Under the pieces are notes generated by a model. The model was given only the letters and a program-made list of their open reading frames with translations, did no database searches and was not told the origin of the DNA. From Pampus argenteus (taxonomy: Eukaryota > Chordata > Actinopteri > Scombriformes > Stromateidae), in assembly GCA_036937835.1 (NCBI GenBank), contig CM072879.1:18652001-18716000 (forward strand): DNA of 64,000 nucleotides, read 5' to 3'. The stretch's first letter is position 1. Each line of letters begins with the position of its first letter. The translations under genes were made by a program, and so were the position numbers. Below, piece after piece: positions 22,725 through 35,320 of this stretch.

Positions 22725-25700
22725 ATGCTGGAGAAAATGTCCAGACGTAAACGCTCCTTGCTGTCCCTGTCCCTCACTTCACTTGCCCTCACCTTGTCCG
22801 TCTTGGCTTTCTGCACGTCCTATTGGATTGAGGGGACACACAAGGTGGTGAAGCCGCTCTGTCTGTCACCGGTCAAGATGAAGAACTGCGGACAGAACAA
22901 CAGCCAGCCGTACACAACAGGTGAGGCCGGGAATTACTGTCAACAAAACGTTGATCTTGAACCAAATTCAGCCCAGTTTTACTTTAAACGAATGTCTTTT
23001 GACCTGCTTACTGGGGAGACAGATGTGTCTCACTATTGTCTTTCGACGACATTTCGCTAATTTGGACAAGGTGGGTTTAACATTCAATGCTTCTTCATTC
23101 GTTACCTCCACCAGTGAGGTTATGCTTTATGTTCAAATTCAACTGAAACTTATTCCCGTTGAATTTGATGGCTAGTTTAACCACAAGTCGAGGAACACAG
23201 GATTCATTATGCACATTCACAATTTTTCAGAAGGAAAACATTGCAGAATATGACTTTTTTCAACACGTTTTATTAATTTTTATGAAAAACATCCAAAGAT
23301 TGTATATCATTCTGTGTATTTTGATGCAGCTATGCTAACGGGGCAGGTATCATAAGTTAGTGAAATTTCCTAACAATAGTCCAACTTAGTCCTTTAGAGG
23401 TTGCGATTATAATGACTCATTTAATAAAAAGATTGATCTCCACATTGGCTCGAGGCTCAAGCCGTGGTTGTCGCCACTTGGTTTATATCCATTTTTACTT
23501 GCCACCGGTCTTTGTTGGTAGATCGCAGAGCTTCTTGGCTCACTAATATTTGCATATTTCAGAACATGCTTGTACGTGTTTGGGCTCTAACACGTATGGA
23601 TGTACTTGAGAAGTTTGTATTTTGAGTAAAGCCTGAGAAAAAGAAGTGTAATCTTACAGCTACTGTTTATGTAGCCTCCAGAGACGGCAGAAGCTCATTA
23701 AAGCTGGCCAATCAGAACGGAGTGGGCTCATCAGGAGGCGGGCCTTAAAGAGACAGGCTAAAATGCATAAAGGATCAGGATAAGAAATATTAAGAACTGT
23801 AAATCATGATTAGTAGATCTCCAGAATATAACTATAGAGCCTAGATTTAAAGTTTAGAGTTTAGATTTAAAAATTGATAAAATAACCTATTTTTGTTTCA
23901 GTATTCACAATGAAACTGTGTTAACTGGAAAAGTGATTATGATGTTATAATATTTCACTCTTAAAACAGTAGCTCATTGTAGTAGTAGTGCAGGATTTTA
24001 TTCACAATATTTTTCACAACCTGGGTTTAAGTATTGTGCACTTGACTTGACTGGCAGTGATTCACATAATCCCGTCTTTTTTGCTAATCTCAGACTTTCT
24101 GTATCTGCAGCTGCATGTTATCTGGACTCACTGACTTGCTGTTTTATCTTTCAGCACTAAGCCTATTTGTTTCCATGTAGTATGCAATTTAACCTACATA
24201 GAAAACGAAAGATTACCTAAAGAGCAAGTGTTCCCGCAGTGGATTGTGTTTCACGCTGGGACTCTTAAAGATTTATGTCAGAGCTTTGTGGCACGTTGGC
24301 TGTATGTAAGATGATGTAATGCATGTATTTACTCTGTCTTCAACTCAGTAAATGAACTTCTCAACATGCTAATTCCCCTCAAATCAAACCCTTCTCATAA
24401 ACTTTTCCTCCCCCTCTGGTTTCTCCATCATTCTCCCCCCAGAGGCCCCGACCCCGGACCCGAGGAACCCGGCCTCCAACGTGACGCTCTCGCCTTTGCA
24501 GAAGGAGGAACTGGCCAGGATCAAGAGGAAGCAGCTCGCCAATGCCGTCCACTACATCTGGGAGACGGGCGAGGACAAGTACATGCTGCGCTACTTCCAT
24601 ACTGGCTTCTGGCTGTCCTGTGAGAAGCACAATGATGGTAGGTGAAAAGCTGTAACATCCAGAACTGCCTACTGTAATGCCTCATGCAACAAAAGGTCTC
24701 CGTTTGGTCCAAAACGCAGCTCCTTGCAAGATCTAAGAAGTTGGATTATGTAACATCTGTCTGTCGAGATCTGATCTTAAAATCCTCCTTCTTGCTGATG
24801 AGGCTTTAAATGGATCATCTCCTTCGTATCTATATCTCCAGCCTTATTACTCTATATCCTCTGTGACGTCCTTTATGTTCTCGTGATGCTTGATTTAATA
24901 AAAAATCTTTTGGCGGTAGAGCCTTTGGGATCCACCTCCTCTTCTTTGGAATAAATGTTGGAATAAACTGTAGAAGCAGAAAATAAAATAGGTCTTAAAA
25001 GCATCACATAATGAATAAAATAGGCTTTACTCAAGGTAAAAGACCCTGATGTTGGGCACTAAGGCCTGGCTCTATGTGTATATTTTGTATATTTGGATAC
25101 TTCTCTGCATAGTAGTATTAATCCAAAACCACAGTAAACCCAGATCGATCACAAAGATCAACACTGCTGCCGTCAATAAGAATGTGTTTTAGTAAACATG
25201 GATCATTTACAGTTAATCCTCTCTTTAAGTACTCACTAAGGAGGATAATTTGTACGAGCCTGGATTATAGCATCCACAGACCAAACAGACCAGTAAACTG
25301 TCTGTTAACGGTGCAGCTTTCCACCAGTGAAGTTTGTCCACATGTTTTGGTTTGTTTCTACCAAGTGAGGTCCGTCTTCTTTTATAACTTTACCGATTCT
25401 GCAGTCAGTGATCTGGGAATTTCTGGCACGTACAAAATCTTCAATTTATCACTTTGACATTAAACAAACAGATAAATCTGCTTCAATCTCCTTGTTGCAT
25501 TCATATATATAATATAATATATACGTATATATATATATTTAATTTCTGCAGTGAGCAGGTGAGCCGTACATCATTCAGCAAACAAACACAGCAGTGAGAG
25601 AAAGCACAAAGAGATCTTAGCTATGCTCAAAACAGAAAGTAATCACTGGTATGTCAGTAATCTGCTTGTCTTCTTACAGTAAGCCATCGGTTTTAAATTC

Positions 25701-27241
25701 TTTCTCTCATAGGAAGGTGAACTATGGGGCTTAAGGCAGCTCTTTCTGTTACAGTTTTAGGATTTGCAACGAGTATAGACATAAGTTCTCAGTATTTGCA
25801 GGGGATTATTTTATAAAAGAAAAAAAAAGAAAAGGAACATATTGCAGTTGTAAGATAACACTCGTGGCAGTCAACGTTATGGAATAAGTATTAGAGAACA
25901 GCTATAACACATGCTTCATTTTGAGCCACTAAGAGTCAACCTACATAAATCAAACAGCCTGATGACTCGTGTTTATCATAGTCAGGATCTCGATAACTGA
26001 AATCTGTCGTGATTCTTCTTTCAGGTAACGATCAGGAAGAAAAGTGTCGCAGCTTCATTGAGCTGACGCCAGGAGAAACACAAGGTTGGTAAAAAAAAAA
26101 AAAAAAAAAACGTTTTCTCTGTCAAAAACAGAGAAAATGTCAAAAACTTAACAATCAAACATCCAATCAACAGCAAACTCAATAAAAAGATTAAGTCAGT
26201 GTTACATCCTCATTTCCAGGCGTCCTCTGGCTGTCGGTCGTCAGTGAGTTCATGTACATCGGCCTCCTGGCTATGGGCTTCCTGCTGATGTGTGTGGAAG
26301 TGATTTGCCTCTGTGCCAAGAGGGAGATGAACGCCCTCAAGATCAACGCCTTCGCCGCTATGTGCACTGTCCTCTCAGGTGAGGACAGGAAACAAACCTT
26401 CAGAGTTTTATTGAGACAAGTTAATAAAATCTTTATCATTATTTCCCCCTGTCTCTCATCTCTTATATTTCTTTTTAACTCTATTTTTACCTCTACCAGG
26501 CATGATGGGGATGGTGGCTCATATGATGTACACCACAGTGTTTCAGATGACCGTCAGCATCGGGCCTAAAGACTGGAGACCACAGACCTGGGATTACGGA
26601 TGGTCCTTTGCGTAAGATTGTTTTAGTTTCATTGCATGAAGTCAGTAACAACTTATTTTCCTGTCGTCTAACAACAAAGGTCATGACTTCCTTTCTGCAG
26701 CATGGCGTGGCTGTCCTTCAGCTGCTGCATGGCGGCTGCCGTGGCTACGCTCAACTCCTACACCAAGACCATCATAGAGATGAAGCACCGCGCCCGTGTG
26801 AGGCTGGAGGAGGCCCGTGCAGCTGCCTGCGCCCCCTCATACGAGGAGGTTGTTCGAGCTGGCGGCGGTGGAGTTTACTCCGTCAGCCAGCTTATCCAAC
26901 TTGGCCAGCAGGGGGCGCTCATGGACACCCTGTGGCCCCGAGGAGTGGGCTCAGCTGTTGGACCGTTGGCATGTGGCGCTGGAGGGGCACTGCTTGTGGG
27001 CGGAGGAGGAATTGGAGTTGGAGGAATGGAAGCTGTTGGACTGGGAATGGGAGGACTTGGAGTCGGAGGAATGGGTGTGGGAACAATGGGAGCACTGGGA
27101 GGAGTCGGAGGAAGGCTGGTGGACCCTCATGACGTGGTGATGGTGGAGGGATGCGGTGCTGAGGGATGTGAAGACTGTGAAAGGGAGATGGATGAGATAG
27201 ATTACGCCCTGCAGGAGGAGAGAGAGGACTCACTCTGTTAA
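22725..27241 (+). CDS. gsg1l2: GSG1-like tetraspan protein, best fit GSG1L2
   Basis: Seven coding exons: 22725-22920, 24443-24637, 26025-26084, 26220-26378, 26500-26611 and 26701-27241, where the first five joins and the last are all phase-consistent (six exons in total), 420 aa. The protein has a claudin/GSG1 fold: TM1 near residues 12-32 then SYWIEG; a long first extracellular loop with HTGFWLSCE and KCRSFIEL (cysteine pair of the family); TM2 after GVLWLSVVSEF; TM3 at SGMMGMVAHMMYTTVFQ; GPKDWRPQTWDYGWSF; and TM4 at SFSCCMAAAVATLNSYTK. GSG1L is an auxiliary subunit of AMPA receptors, so this paralogue may be a membrane partner too (inference). The ATG at 22725 gives MLEKMSRRKRS; an in-frame ATG follows at 22737. 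The tail is unusual: Gly/Met/Val-rich repeats, then an acidic end (EREDSLC). Adjacency to a recoverin-family gene, as in human 17p13.1, favours gsg1l2. Confidence 0.85.
23530..23770. repeat. Dispersed teleost repeat copy in gsg1l2 intron 1
   Basis: The block with acgtatggatgtacttgag and aagtttgtatttt is similar to one at about 30410-30470. It is followed by ggccttaaagagacaggct, which I recognise from common teleost repeats. No coding capacity. The boundaries are approximate. Confidence 0.4.
24640..24990 (+). mobile_element. Degenerate non-LTR retrotransposon 3' fragment in a gsg1l2 intron
   Basis: Broken plus-strand frames read as LINE C-terminal remains: QNAAP, then SDLKILLLADEALNG and SPSYLY, and a decayed GRAF...PPLLWN segment. 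These are the order and spacing seen in L2/Rex-like elements. Several stops and frameshifts are present. It starts immediately after the donor at 24638. Confidence 0.65.
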
Positions 27242-28400
27242 GACTGTGGGGGACAAAACAACAAGTTTATATATTCACAAGACTGCTTTACAAGACCTGA
27301 ACACATCATCCTCAAAATAGCTCCTAGTGGAAATTCCAACGATTTTACACATCAAAGTCTGAGGAGAACTACTGCATACATAAAAAAAGCCTTTTGTGCA
27401 TGAAATCTGATACGTTGAGCCACATCAGTTGGGGCTGACAAGTTTGGAAATGACAAAAAAATGAAAGTACGTAAGGTTGACAGACCTCCGCAGCCCGCTC
27501 CTTATTTGAGCTTGAGGCTACGTTAGCTGCTACTAGCACAGCAGACACAGTTTTCATCTTTTCATCTTAAATGTCAATTGTGCGTCAGACGTTGTCGTAG
27601 GATTGCGGTGCTGAATCGATTTTACGACTCCACAACAAACTCACCCAGAAATGTTGATGTTGATGTTTTTTTTCTGATCAGTCGATATTCACTCTCCTTT
27701 TAGTTTCGGTTTGGTTCCTGTTAATAATGTTTCTCGTTAGCTGCTACAGTAGATATTTCTCTTTCTTCTGGCCAGGTGGTGTTTGCTCGGCTTGTCAGAG
27801 CTTATTTGCTGCCTTCAGTTTTATATGGAGGATTGTGGACGTCACCAGCAGTGAAGCTCAATACTATTTGTATAAAATGTATTGTGTGTAAAATGTTTTT
27901 TTCACCAAGTGAAACACTCTTTTTTAATAACAGTGTATCTTAAATTGTTAAATATTTTTAAATGTGTTTAAATGTGAGGATGTGCTGATAGTAGGGTTGT
28001 ATCTACTATGATCTGTTGACATTACATGTTTACTGTATGTCTCATAATAAACATGTTAACATGCACACCGAACATGGGGGATAAAAACAACAAAATGTTG
28101 CCGTGCAATAGGAATAATCTTTTGTTTCTTTCAGGATTATCCAAAAATATCAACTTTCAGTTACAAAAATTTGACAAACAAGTTTCAATTTTCTTTCCTA
28201 GTGTAAATCCAGGCGATGATTACTTCAGGGACGATGCGTTTTTCAAGGAGAATGTAATATCAACAGGCATCGTTGACGTGGTGCAAACTGTGAGATGCAA
28301 CATTATTTAAAATGTTATGTATTATTTTTATTCTATGCATGAATGGATGAAAACCCCTATAGTGAGGTGATGAATAAAAACAAACCACACCGACAGCATG
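27242..28400 (+). other. Probable gsg1l2 3' UTR
   Basis: Non-coding sequence after TAA. Candidate poly(A) signals are AATAAA at 28046-28051 and 28373-28378. The end of the transcript is not certain. Confidence 0.45.
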
Positions 28401-30329
28401 TCGTCATCAGTACGCTGAGTGCTTCTAATCATGTAATCTCTGAAATGCAGATTACATTATTATGGACACAAATTATAGGAAGACTAGATTAGACTTAAAT
28501 CAGAAACAGTTATGTTGTCAAATGACTGATTGATTTCACAGATTAACATCCAATATAGAGCTCAACAAAAAGGAGGTGACAAATTAGGCTGTTTGATGAG
28601 AGCTGAGAGTGATAAACTAAAATAAAGATCCACAAAGCCGTGCTAATTCTCTGTAGGTTCATCACTATGAGTCACAGCTTATATCTAACCATTTAACAAA
28701 TGCAAAAAAAGTACTTAAATATTTCCAATATTGCTTACAGCAACAGAGAGATTTGGATGGTAAGACAGATGCTTTCGAATGCTTTACAGAAGATTATGTC
28801 AATAATCTCCCCAGTCAGGGGAATAAGAGCGACAGAGAGAGAGAGAAAGTGATTGACATGATATAGAGAGAGTGAAGCAGAGATGAACGAGGTCACTGAG
28901 CAGCATGTGGGGAGTAATTAAAAATGTTAATTAAGACTTTGAATTATGCAACAGTTTATGTAAGATGAGCCTCAAGCATCATTTGTGACTGTGTTTCTTA
29001 GCTGTGAATTTTTGCCCCAAAACAGAACAACAAGGGGTTAATTCACTTATTTATTCACTGTAAACAGACGAGTGTGTGTTCAGTCTGGTGACACACAGCT
29101 CCGTTTAATTAGAGCAATTCAATAATATAATACTGAACTATTAAAACTCAATTTATCTCTAATTTAAGATTAGATGAGATTTCCTCAGCATTGTGGGTGG
29201 TTATTTTGGTGGACTGGTAGGAAATTTGACAATAATATCAAATTATTACCTATTTAAATGAGAAGTATGTGTATAAAAAAACAAACATAGCAGATGTCTG
29301 TCAGAAAGTAGAGCAGAAAATTTAATTTAAGAACATCTGGAGGTTTAAACAGGTCAGAGTGGTTCAACTCTTCCCAAACCTAAAACATTTTAAACAGAAA
29401 ATAAAATATATATATATGTTGTAGAAAGAATATAAAACACCCATTATAATATATTTCCAGATTTTTTCACTTTTTTGGACCCAACCTACAGTTTTCTCTC
29501 CCTGGTGTTATCTAGACATGCTGATGGATTTAGTTTCATTTGCTGAGATTTTAAAAATCCTCGACAGTGTGTCTGTTCATCTGTGAATAGATCGAGTATG
29601 TTTTATTTATAGGAACATAACTTTATTGATATATTGAAGCCGAGAAAGTCATGATGAAAGTGCTGATGCAGGGCGTCTGTAGATCATAAAACACGGTTTA
29701 AAGACACTGAATTAATATTTTCAGTGATTTATAATATGGTGTGTAGGAATAATTAAACAAATGTGTTTTTTTATAAGCTTGAATTGTTCTATAATAATAT
29801 TTTCATTGATTATCACAAAACTTTTAAAGATGACCCCTTTTTTTTTTTTTTTTTTTTTCAGAAACAATGTCCTGGTTAATCCACGGACCTGACTGTGTGA
29901 CAGTTTTCATTCCCAATCAGACGTATCCACAGTGGGCTACGTGGATTATCCGGTGTATAACGGCTTTACGAGTGCAATTTGTCTATTGTTCAGCAGTAAT
30001 GGAACTAAAGTTGCAGACGATTAGAGATTAGCTTATGACATCTGTCTCACACTGTACGAGCAGGTAAAAAAAAAAAAAAATGGGTTGAGCACATGTAGAC
30101 GCACGTCATACGCACGCCGCCTGTGTGGAAGAGAAATCAGGACAGATGAAAAAGTCAACTGCAACAAGGTTAGTTGTTACGTATTTCAGAAATATGATTT
30201 ACATTTACTTCTCGCTGAATTTGAGGTTCTTAAAGGGAAACTTTTACACGTCAAAGTCTGTTTACAGCCTGATTCTCATCTCTACACTCGCCACTACTAA
30301 TATAACAATCAAGTCGAGTTGTATTATGG

Positions 30330-30560
30330 GTAATATTTGGTTGCCTTTGTTGCTAAGGTTGTTCCATGTGTTGTTGGCATTGTCCACCTGCAAATTTTAG
30401 ATCATATTCTGGTTCGAACATGTACGGGTGTATTTGAAAAGTTTATATTTCAAATGAAACATAAGAAAAAATAAAAAAATAAGTGAACTTCTACTATAAT
30501 TTGCTGTTTCAGACAGAGGCTGAATATAAAATATAGATCTGGAAAAGCGCCTGATACATC
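30330..30560. repeat. Dispersed teleost repeat copy
   Basis: The core aacatgtacgggtgtatttg followed by aaaagtttatatttc matches the gsg1l2-intron copy in the same order. No open frame. Limits are approximate. Confidence 0.4.
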
Positions 30561-31200
30561 CCACTATCACACAAGTCCAGCTTTTATTAACAATGACATA
30601 ATAAAGTGGGGGAAAAAAAACTTCTGGCAACTTAACCTTTTTACAATTTCATTGTTTTGATTTATTGGATTTTAATTTTTTTTGGGGAAACCCAAAACCA
30701 ACACTTATTTGTAGTTGTTGTACATGAAGAAACCTACTGTATACTCACTTAACTAGAACATCATACATGAAGGATAGTGCCACATGGATGAACTGAACAC
30801 TGTTAAAGACACAAAATCAGACAATAATAACGGTCCTGGTACAATTAATTAGGTCACACGGAAATCATATCACAGTGGAATATTGCACATAAAATATAAA
30901 TGAGGGTCAGAGTTGAATTACGTGTATTTTTTTTTTCTTTTTTACACATAAATATTTTTTTGTGTCAGTATAAAGAATCACTTTGAGGGATGTACTTCAT
31001 ATTAGACACATAACTGGTTAAAGAGGAGATGCTGTGATGCTTTAGACGGTGATCTGGTTGTGATTGTGTTGCTATGGTTGCAGGTAACTGGGGGCAATTT
31101 GAACTGTAACATTTATATGATGAAATTTGTGTGCATTTGGTTTAAAATATGCATATATGCATATGCATTAAAACAAATGGTAAAACCCTGAAGGAGATTC

Positions 31201-31206
31201 TTTATT
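31201..31206 (-). terminator. Poly(A) signal, visinin-like gene
   Basis: TTTATT on the plus strand is AATAAA on the minus strand, 146 bp downstream of the stop codon. It is the nearest canonical hexamer. Confidence 0.5.
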
Positions 31207-31351
31207 GCAGTTTAATTTGAGCGATGCAGCGTTACCGTGGCAACTGCTATAAGTTCACAATTTCTGAAGATGCTATTGGGTGTCAGAGTGAAGAGCAGAG
31301 TGTAAAATACGAGACTGGAGAGTGATACAATTAATCTGCTTGATAAAACAG

Positions 31352-33494
31352 CTACTTTCCCGGCTGATACTGAATCAGGCGAAGGGCTACCTCATTGTCC
31401 AACACTCCCTGGATGAATTCTCCTTCTGCCACTCGCTCTGAAAGGGAAAAAAGTAGACGAAAAAGAAGAAATTTAGTTCAGGGAATTGACATGACCCAAA
31501 CTTAAAAATCTATTAATAATATACTTGTAGGTATCTCACCAGTTTCTCCCTTTTCAAAGAATGTCCAGAGTTTATCTGCCCTCTTCTCAGCTGTGTTTTC
31601 ATCATCAGGCAGATCATCCAATTCATCTTTAGGAAACAGCTTGAAAATTGCCTGTTAGAAAAAAAAAACAGAAAACCACAAATTATAGAGAAACGCTTTG
31701 TTATGACATTTTAATTCCTTTGTCATTTTCTTCATTAGCTGCAACTAATATGAATTCATGACTGCAATGGGAGTGTAGGCATCCCACCAAAACCCTCATT
31801 TAACCTTAATTAATGTCTATGAGCCAATCACGTGTCTACTGACAAAAACAGCAACAAACTGCTTTGGTGGCACCGTGTCTTCATCCCTCTGCTGCTGCTT
31901 GAGAAAAGAGGGGCTGGTTTTTGGAGGGGTCATCTCAGCCAAATGACAGGACCCCCTGTCTAGAAATCATGACCCAGTCACTCAATATAATCCACAGACC
32001 TTGTTGTGAGCTACGACTAATGTCTCCAAAACTTGGCAACTCATCCCAGAACAATCTGAATAAATAGCACTACAGTCCCATATCAACCTGTATGCAGATG
32101 ATACTGTTGTTGTTATTGCTTAATGTGCAGAATCACTAAACGAGTGGTTGTCTTATTCTAACCACTCAAAAGTATTCAGGTAGGCAGTCTTACATGTTTT
32201 TATTTAGTATTTTGAGTTTTAGGTATCTACCTGGACAAACAAATCACATATTAACTGAAATGTTAAAGGTAATCTTCAATATAAAACTGCACAGGTTATA
32301 TTATATTTATTCTATTTACAGTATGTCCTCTCATCCTCACTCCAAAGATGTGTGGCTTAGCTCTTAATTTATCCTAAACTGTTAATCAGCATCAATTAAA
32401 GTCTAGTCCTGTGTTTAAAAATGTTACCTAACCAGTGTAAGTCTATGGGATAGAGAATATATTTCAATGCAACAAGATAATTTTGGTGAAAGAAAAGAAG
32501 GTCTTGACACTGAGTGTGCAATGTGCAATATGATCGACATGAAACAAAAAAAAGGAAATTGTGATTTATTTTTTTTTAAATCCTAAAAACAGATCAAGTG
32601 ACATCCTTGGAGATGCTAAGATTTCATAACTCAGCTTTTTATTCCTATCATCTCAATGTGCAATTTAGATAATATTCATGAAATTCAAGTTTGATTCCTT
32701 AACAGTTCATTGTGAAAATCTTCATCACTTTGATCAAGATCCTAAAATCTTCATCCATCCAACCACTTATTTCAAAATTGATACAGAAAATAAACCCATT
32801 TAAAGTCTGCGGCCTGTCAGACTTTTTCTACAAGGCTATAAAAGATACTATAAAGATAAGGACAGTCGAATATCAACTTGTATGTAGATGATACTGTTGT
32901 CTATGTTTCTTTTTGATTTTGATAATTACCTTATGTCTTAAATGGAGGCCGTACTCTAACTACACAAAACAGCACCAGTATCAGCACCATATTATTAAAA
33001 TGAAAACTCTAGTTTGTGGCTCTGAAAGTCTGAATTTATTTCTGGCTAAGGAAGAAAATAGCTACAGAATCTTTTACAAACTACTACATTACTGCCTTTT
33101 TTCCAAAACTCACCGTGCAAATTTCCTTGACCTCTGACTTGGTGATGTATCCATTCTTGTCCACATCGAACAGAGAGAATGCCCATTCCAGTTTTCTGGT
33201 GGTTTTCCCTGTTGACGTCATGTGGAGGGCAACAATGTACTCTTTGAAGTCCAGTGTGCCATCATCATTTGTGTCGAAGGAGCGGAAGACATGCTCGGCG
33301 TATGTATCGGCTTCGCTTTCTGGGAAGAACTTGCTGTAGATGGACTGGAACTCTTCTTTCGAGATGCGGCCTGTTGGACACTGCTTCTTGAAGTTTTCAT
33401 ACCACTGGACGATCTCAGTCTCTGAAAACTTGGTGTTTAGCTTCAGGTCCTCCAGGATCTCCTTGGACACAGCCCCGCTCTTGGTGTTACCCAT
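31352..33494 (-). CDS. Visinin/recoverin-family photoreceptor calcium sensor
   Basis: Three coding exons on the minus strand: 33494-33114, 31651-31540 and 31437-31352, 192 aa. It starts MGNTKSGA, an N-myristoylation signal of the calcium-myristoyl switch. EF-hand 1 is disabled by a Cys-Pro pair (QCPTGRISKEEF), as in all recoverins. EF2 (DTNDDGTLDFKE) and EF3 (DVDKNGYITKSE) look calcium-competent. EF4 is degenerate (EKGETERVAEGE). Recoverin binds and inhibits rhodopsin kinase in photoreceptors. The 192-residue length, the ending QYQPGK instead of a lysine-rich tail, and the KRADKLW and AEGEFI segments fit visinin, the cone paralogue (rcv2 group), better than rod recoverin (200 aa). Position next to the GSG1L2-like gene fits the human RCVRN-GSG1L2 neighbourhood. 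Confidence 0.9.
31960..32230 (+). mobile_element. Degenerate reverse-transcriptase relic in visinin intron 1
   Basis: The plus-strand segment near 32083-32115 reads INLYADDTVV, the catalytic box of non-LTR reverse transcriptases, in otherwise broken sequence. A second, related relic lies about 0.8 kb further on. Confidence 0.55.
32820..32930 (+). mobile_element. Second reverse-transcriptase relic in visinin intron 1
   Basis: Near 32868-32903 the sequence resembles the 32083-32120 block (atatcaacttgtatgtagat versus atatcaacctgtatgcagat) and again encodes the YVDDTVV-type catalytic box, here with A changed to V. Confidence 0.5.
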
Positions 33495-35097
33495 TGTTGG
33501 TGGTGTTGGTGATGTTTCAGACCTTTATCAAACTGTGATTTTGTGGCCCTTGACTTCTTCCAGGGCAATCAACAAACGTCAGCCTGGGGAGTTGCCTCCT
33601 CTACTTTGTCAAAGTGGTAAACAGAAGACTATTCCTGAAGTATAGCTGAAATGTCCTTCCGGATCCAGGTCCTGGCCTGCAATTCAGCCCACAGAAGCAA
33701 ATGCTGTGAAAAGAGCAGAAGGTGCTTGGTAAGCTCATTAAGCTGATCAACCATTGATAATACCAGAAGGTTCTATGGACAAGGTTCAACCCAGGTAAAA
33801 ACCAAAGTGCTTGTTTAGCAATAGTGTGGCAGTCTTTGTTGGTATTGATTAAAAAATGTAAAGAAATATGTGATCACTGCATTTCACTTAAATAAGCAGT
33901 CAGGACAGGAAAAAAGGTTTCAGCTGTTACTCAAAATATTGGTCTTCTAAATTCGATTTCTTTTAACTATATTCCCCAAAGCCAAATTCACTGTGTATGA
34001 TATTATCTATAAAATGGGTAGTTAAAATCTTGCAGTCTGATTGGTTGATAGCCATGGTATAATGAGTATATACTACAGCTATAATGTTTAATATCCTTTC
34101 ATAGTTCTATTTTTAATTATCACTCTGTGGCTACTGATAAAAGGGACCAACCAGTGTGGCCTTGAACCAAGAGAAATAATGTGTAAGCGGACACAGACAT
34201 GAGATCTCTGTCCAGAACTATCGGTGACTGAAGCTCAGTGTCTGGAGAAGGTGGAGCAGGATCCTCACCACGCCAAGCAATGCATCTCCTATTAAAATTA
34301 GGCCAAACGTTATTGCAAATAACGGTGACTTTGGACAGTCGTTTCTTGTTTGTACAATTAAATGGGAACATTTAAATTAATATATAAACTCTGGTTAGAT
34401 CGCTGACTAGCTTGAATGTTAGTCTAGCAGTTTAGTAAGGTTGCATAGCAACTGCAGACAGCAATACAACTAATTTTATTGGATTATGTCTATAATTTCT
34501 ATATTGTAATATTTGGTAACTGTTTTATAAAAGCAGGGAGAGTTTGAGACGTGAGTCACTGAAGAAAAATACTGAATCAAGTGTGATGGCAGCATTCATC
34601 ACTGACAACCAGGGAATAATAATCAAATCTACTAAAGAGAAATTAAGGCACTATGTCAGAACAGTTCATAAAAGGTTCCACATAGTCACATAACAACAAA
34701 ATCTAATGTAAGTAATATAACTTTTCATCCCTTAAAACTATTTCTTTTCACCTTCTTGCACCTCTATCTGCTTAAAATCCACAGGACTAACAAGTGAAAG
34801 ATTCTCACTCAGCCAGAGTCTGAATTAAATAGTATCAATATCATCAATAGTCCTGCAGCAACAATACACCAAAATGTCTTTCCCATTTTCAATACATATG
34901 TTGTCAGTGTCACACAGTTCTGTATGTTTCCTACCTGTGAGCAGCTGAGGAGTCCAGGACAAACAGTGATGCTCCGCCTGTCAGCAGCAGAGGAAATCAA
35001 CCTCGATAAGTCAATTAAACAGGATCACCCTGAGGCGGAGTCACAGCCGCGCCCATGTGAGCCCCTGAGCTTCACGGCCTGCTGCTGCTGCTGATTC

Positions 35098-35125
35098 CTC
35101 TTCTTCTTCTTCTTCTTCTTCTTTT
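35098..35125. repeat. (TTC)n microsatellite
   Basis: About nine TTC units, directly visible. Confidence 0.9.
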
Positions 35126-35257
35126 TACTGATGTGGTTGGTCAAGTGCACATAGAAAAAGACAACAGCAACAATCATTTTTAACTAATGAGAAACAAGTC
35201 GACACCAGACACTTAAAAAAAGTTGTTTTTACTCTGGTTGGGCAGGACATGGGTTTG

Positions 35258-35260
35258 TCT

Positions 35261-35319
<59 letters not shown>
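35258..35319. repeat. (GT)n microsatellite
   Basis: An almost pure GT tract of about 60 bp. Confidence 0.95.

Positions 35320-35320
<1 letters not shown>

Larger units (their letters stand above)
28401..31351. other. Intergenic region with visinin 3' UTR at its right edge
   Basis: No gene seen. It has a poly-T run near 29838-29859, a poly-A near 30066-30079, and a dispersed repeat copy at about 30330-30560 related to that at 23530-23770. The tail-to-tail neighbour (visinin, minus) probably ends near the AATAAA complement at 31201-31206. Confidence 0.5.

Noticed and set aside
26110..26140. Short hairpin (ttttctctgt with acagagaaaa)
   Set aside because: A 10-bp AT-rich stem beside a poly-A tract in an intron, expected by chance.
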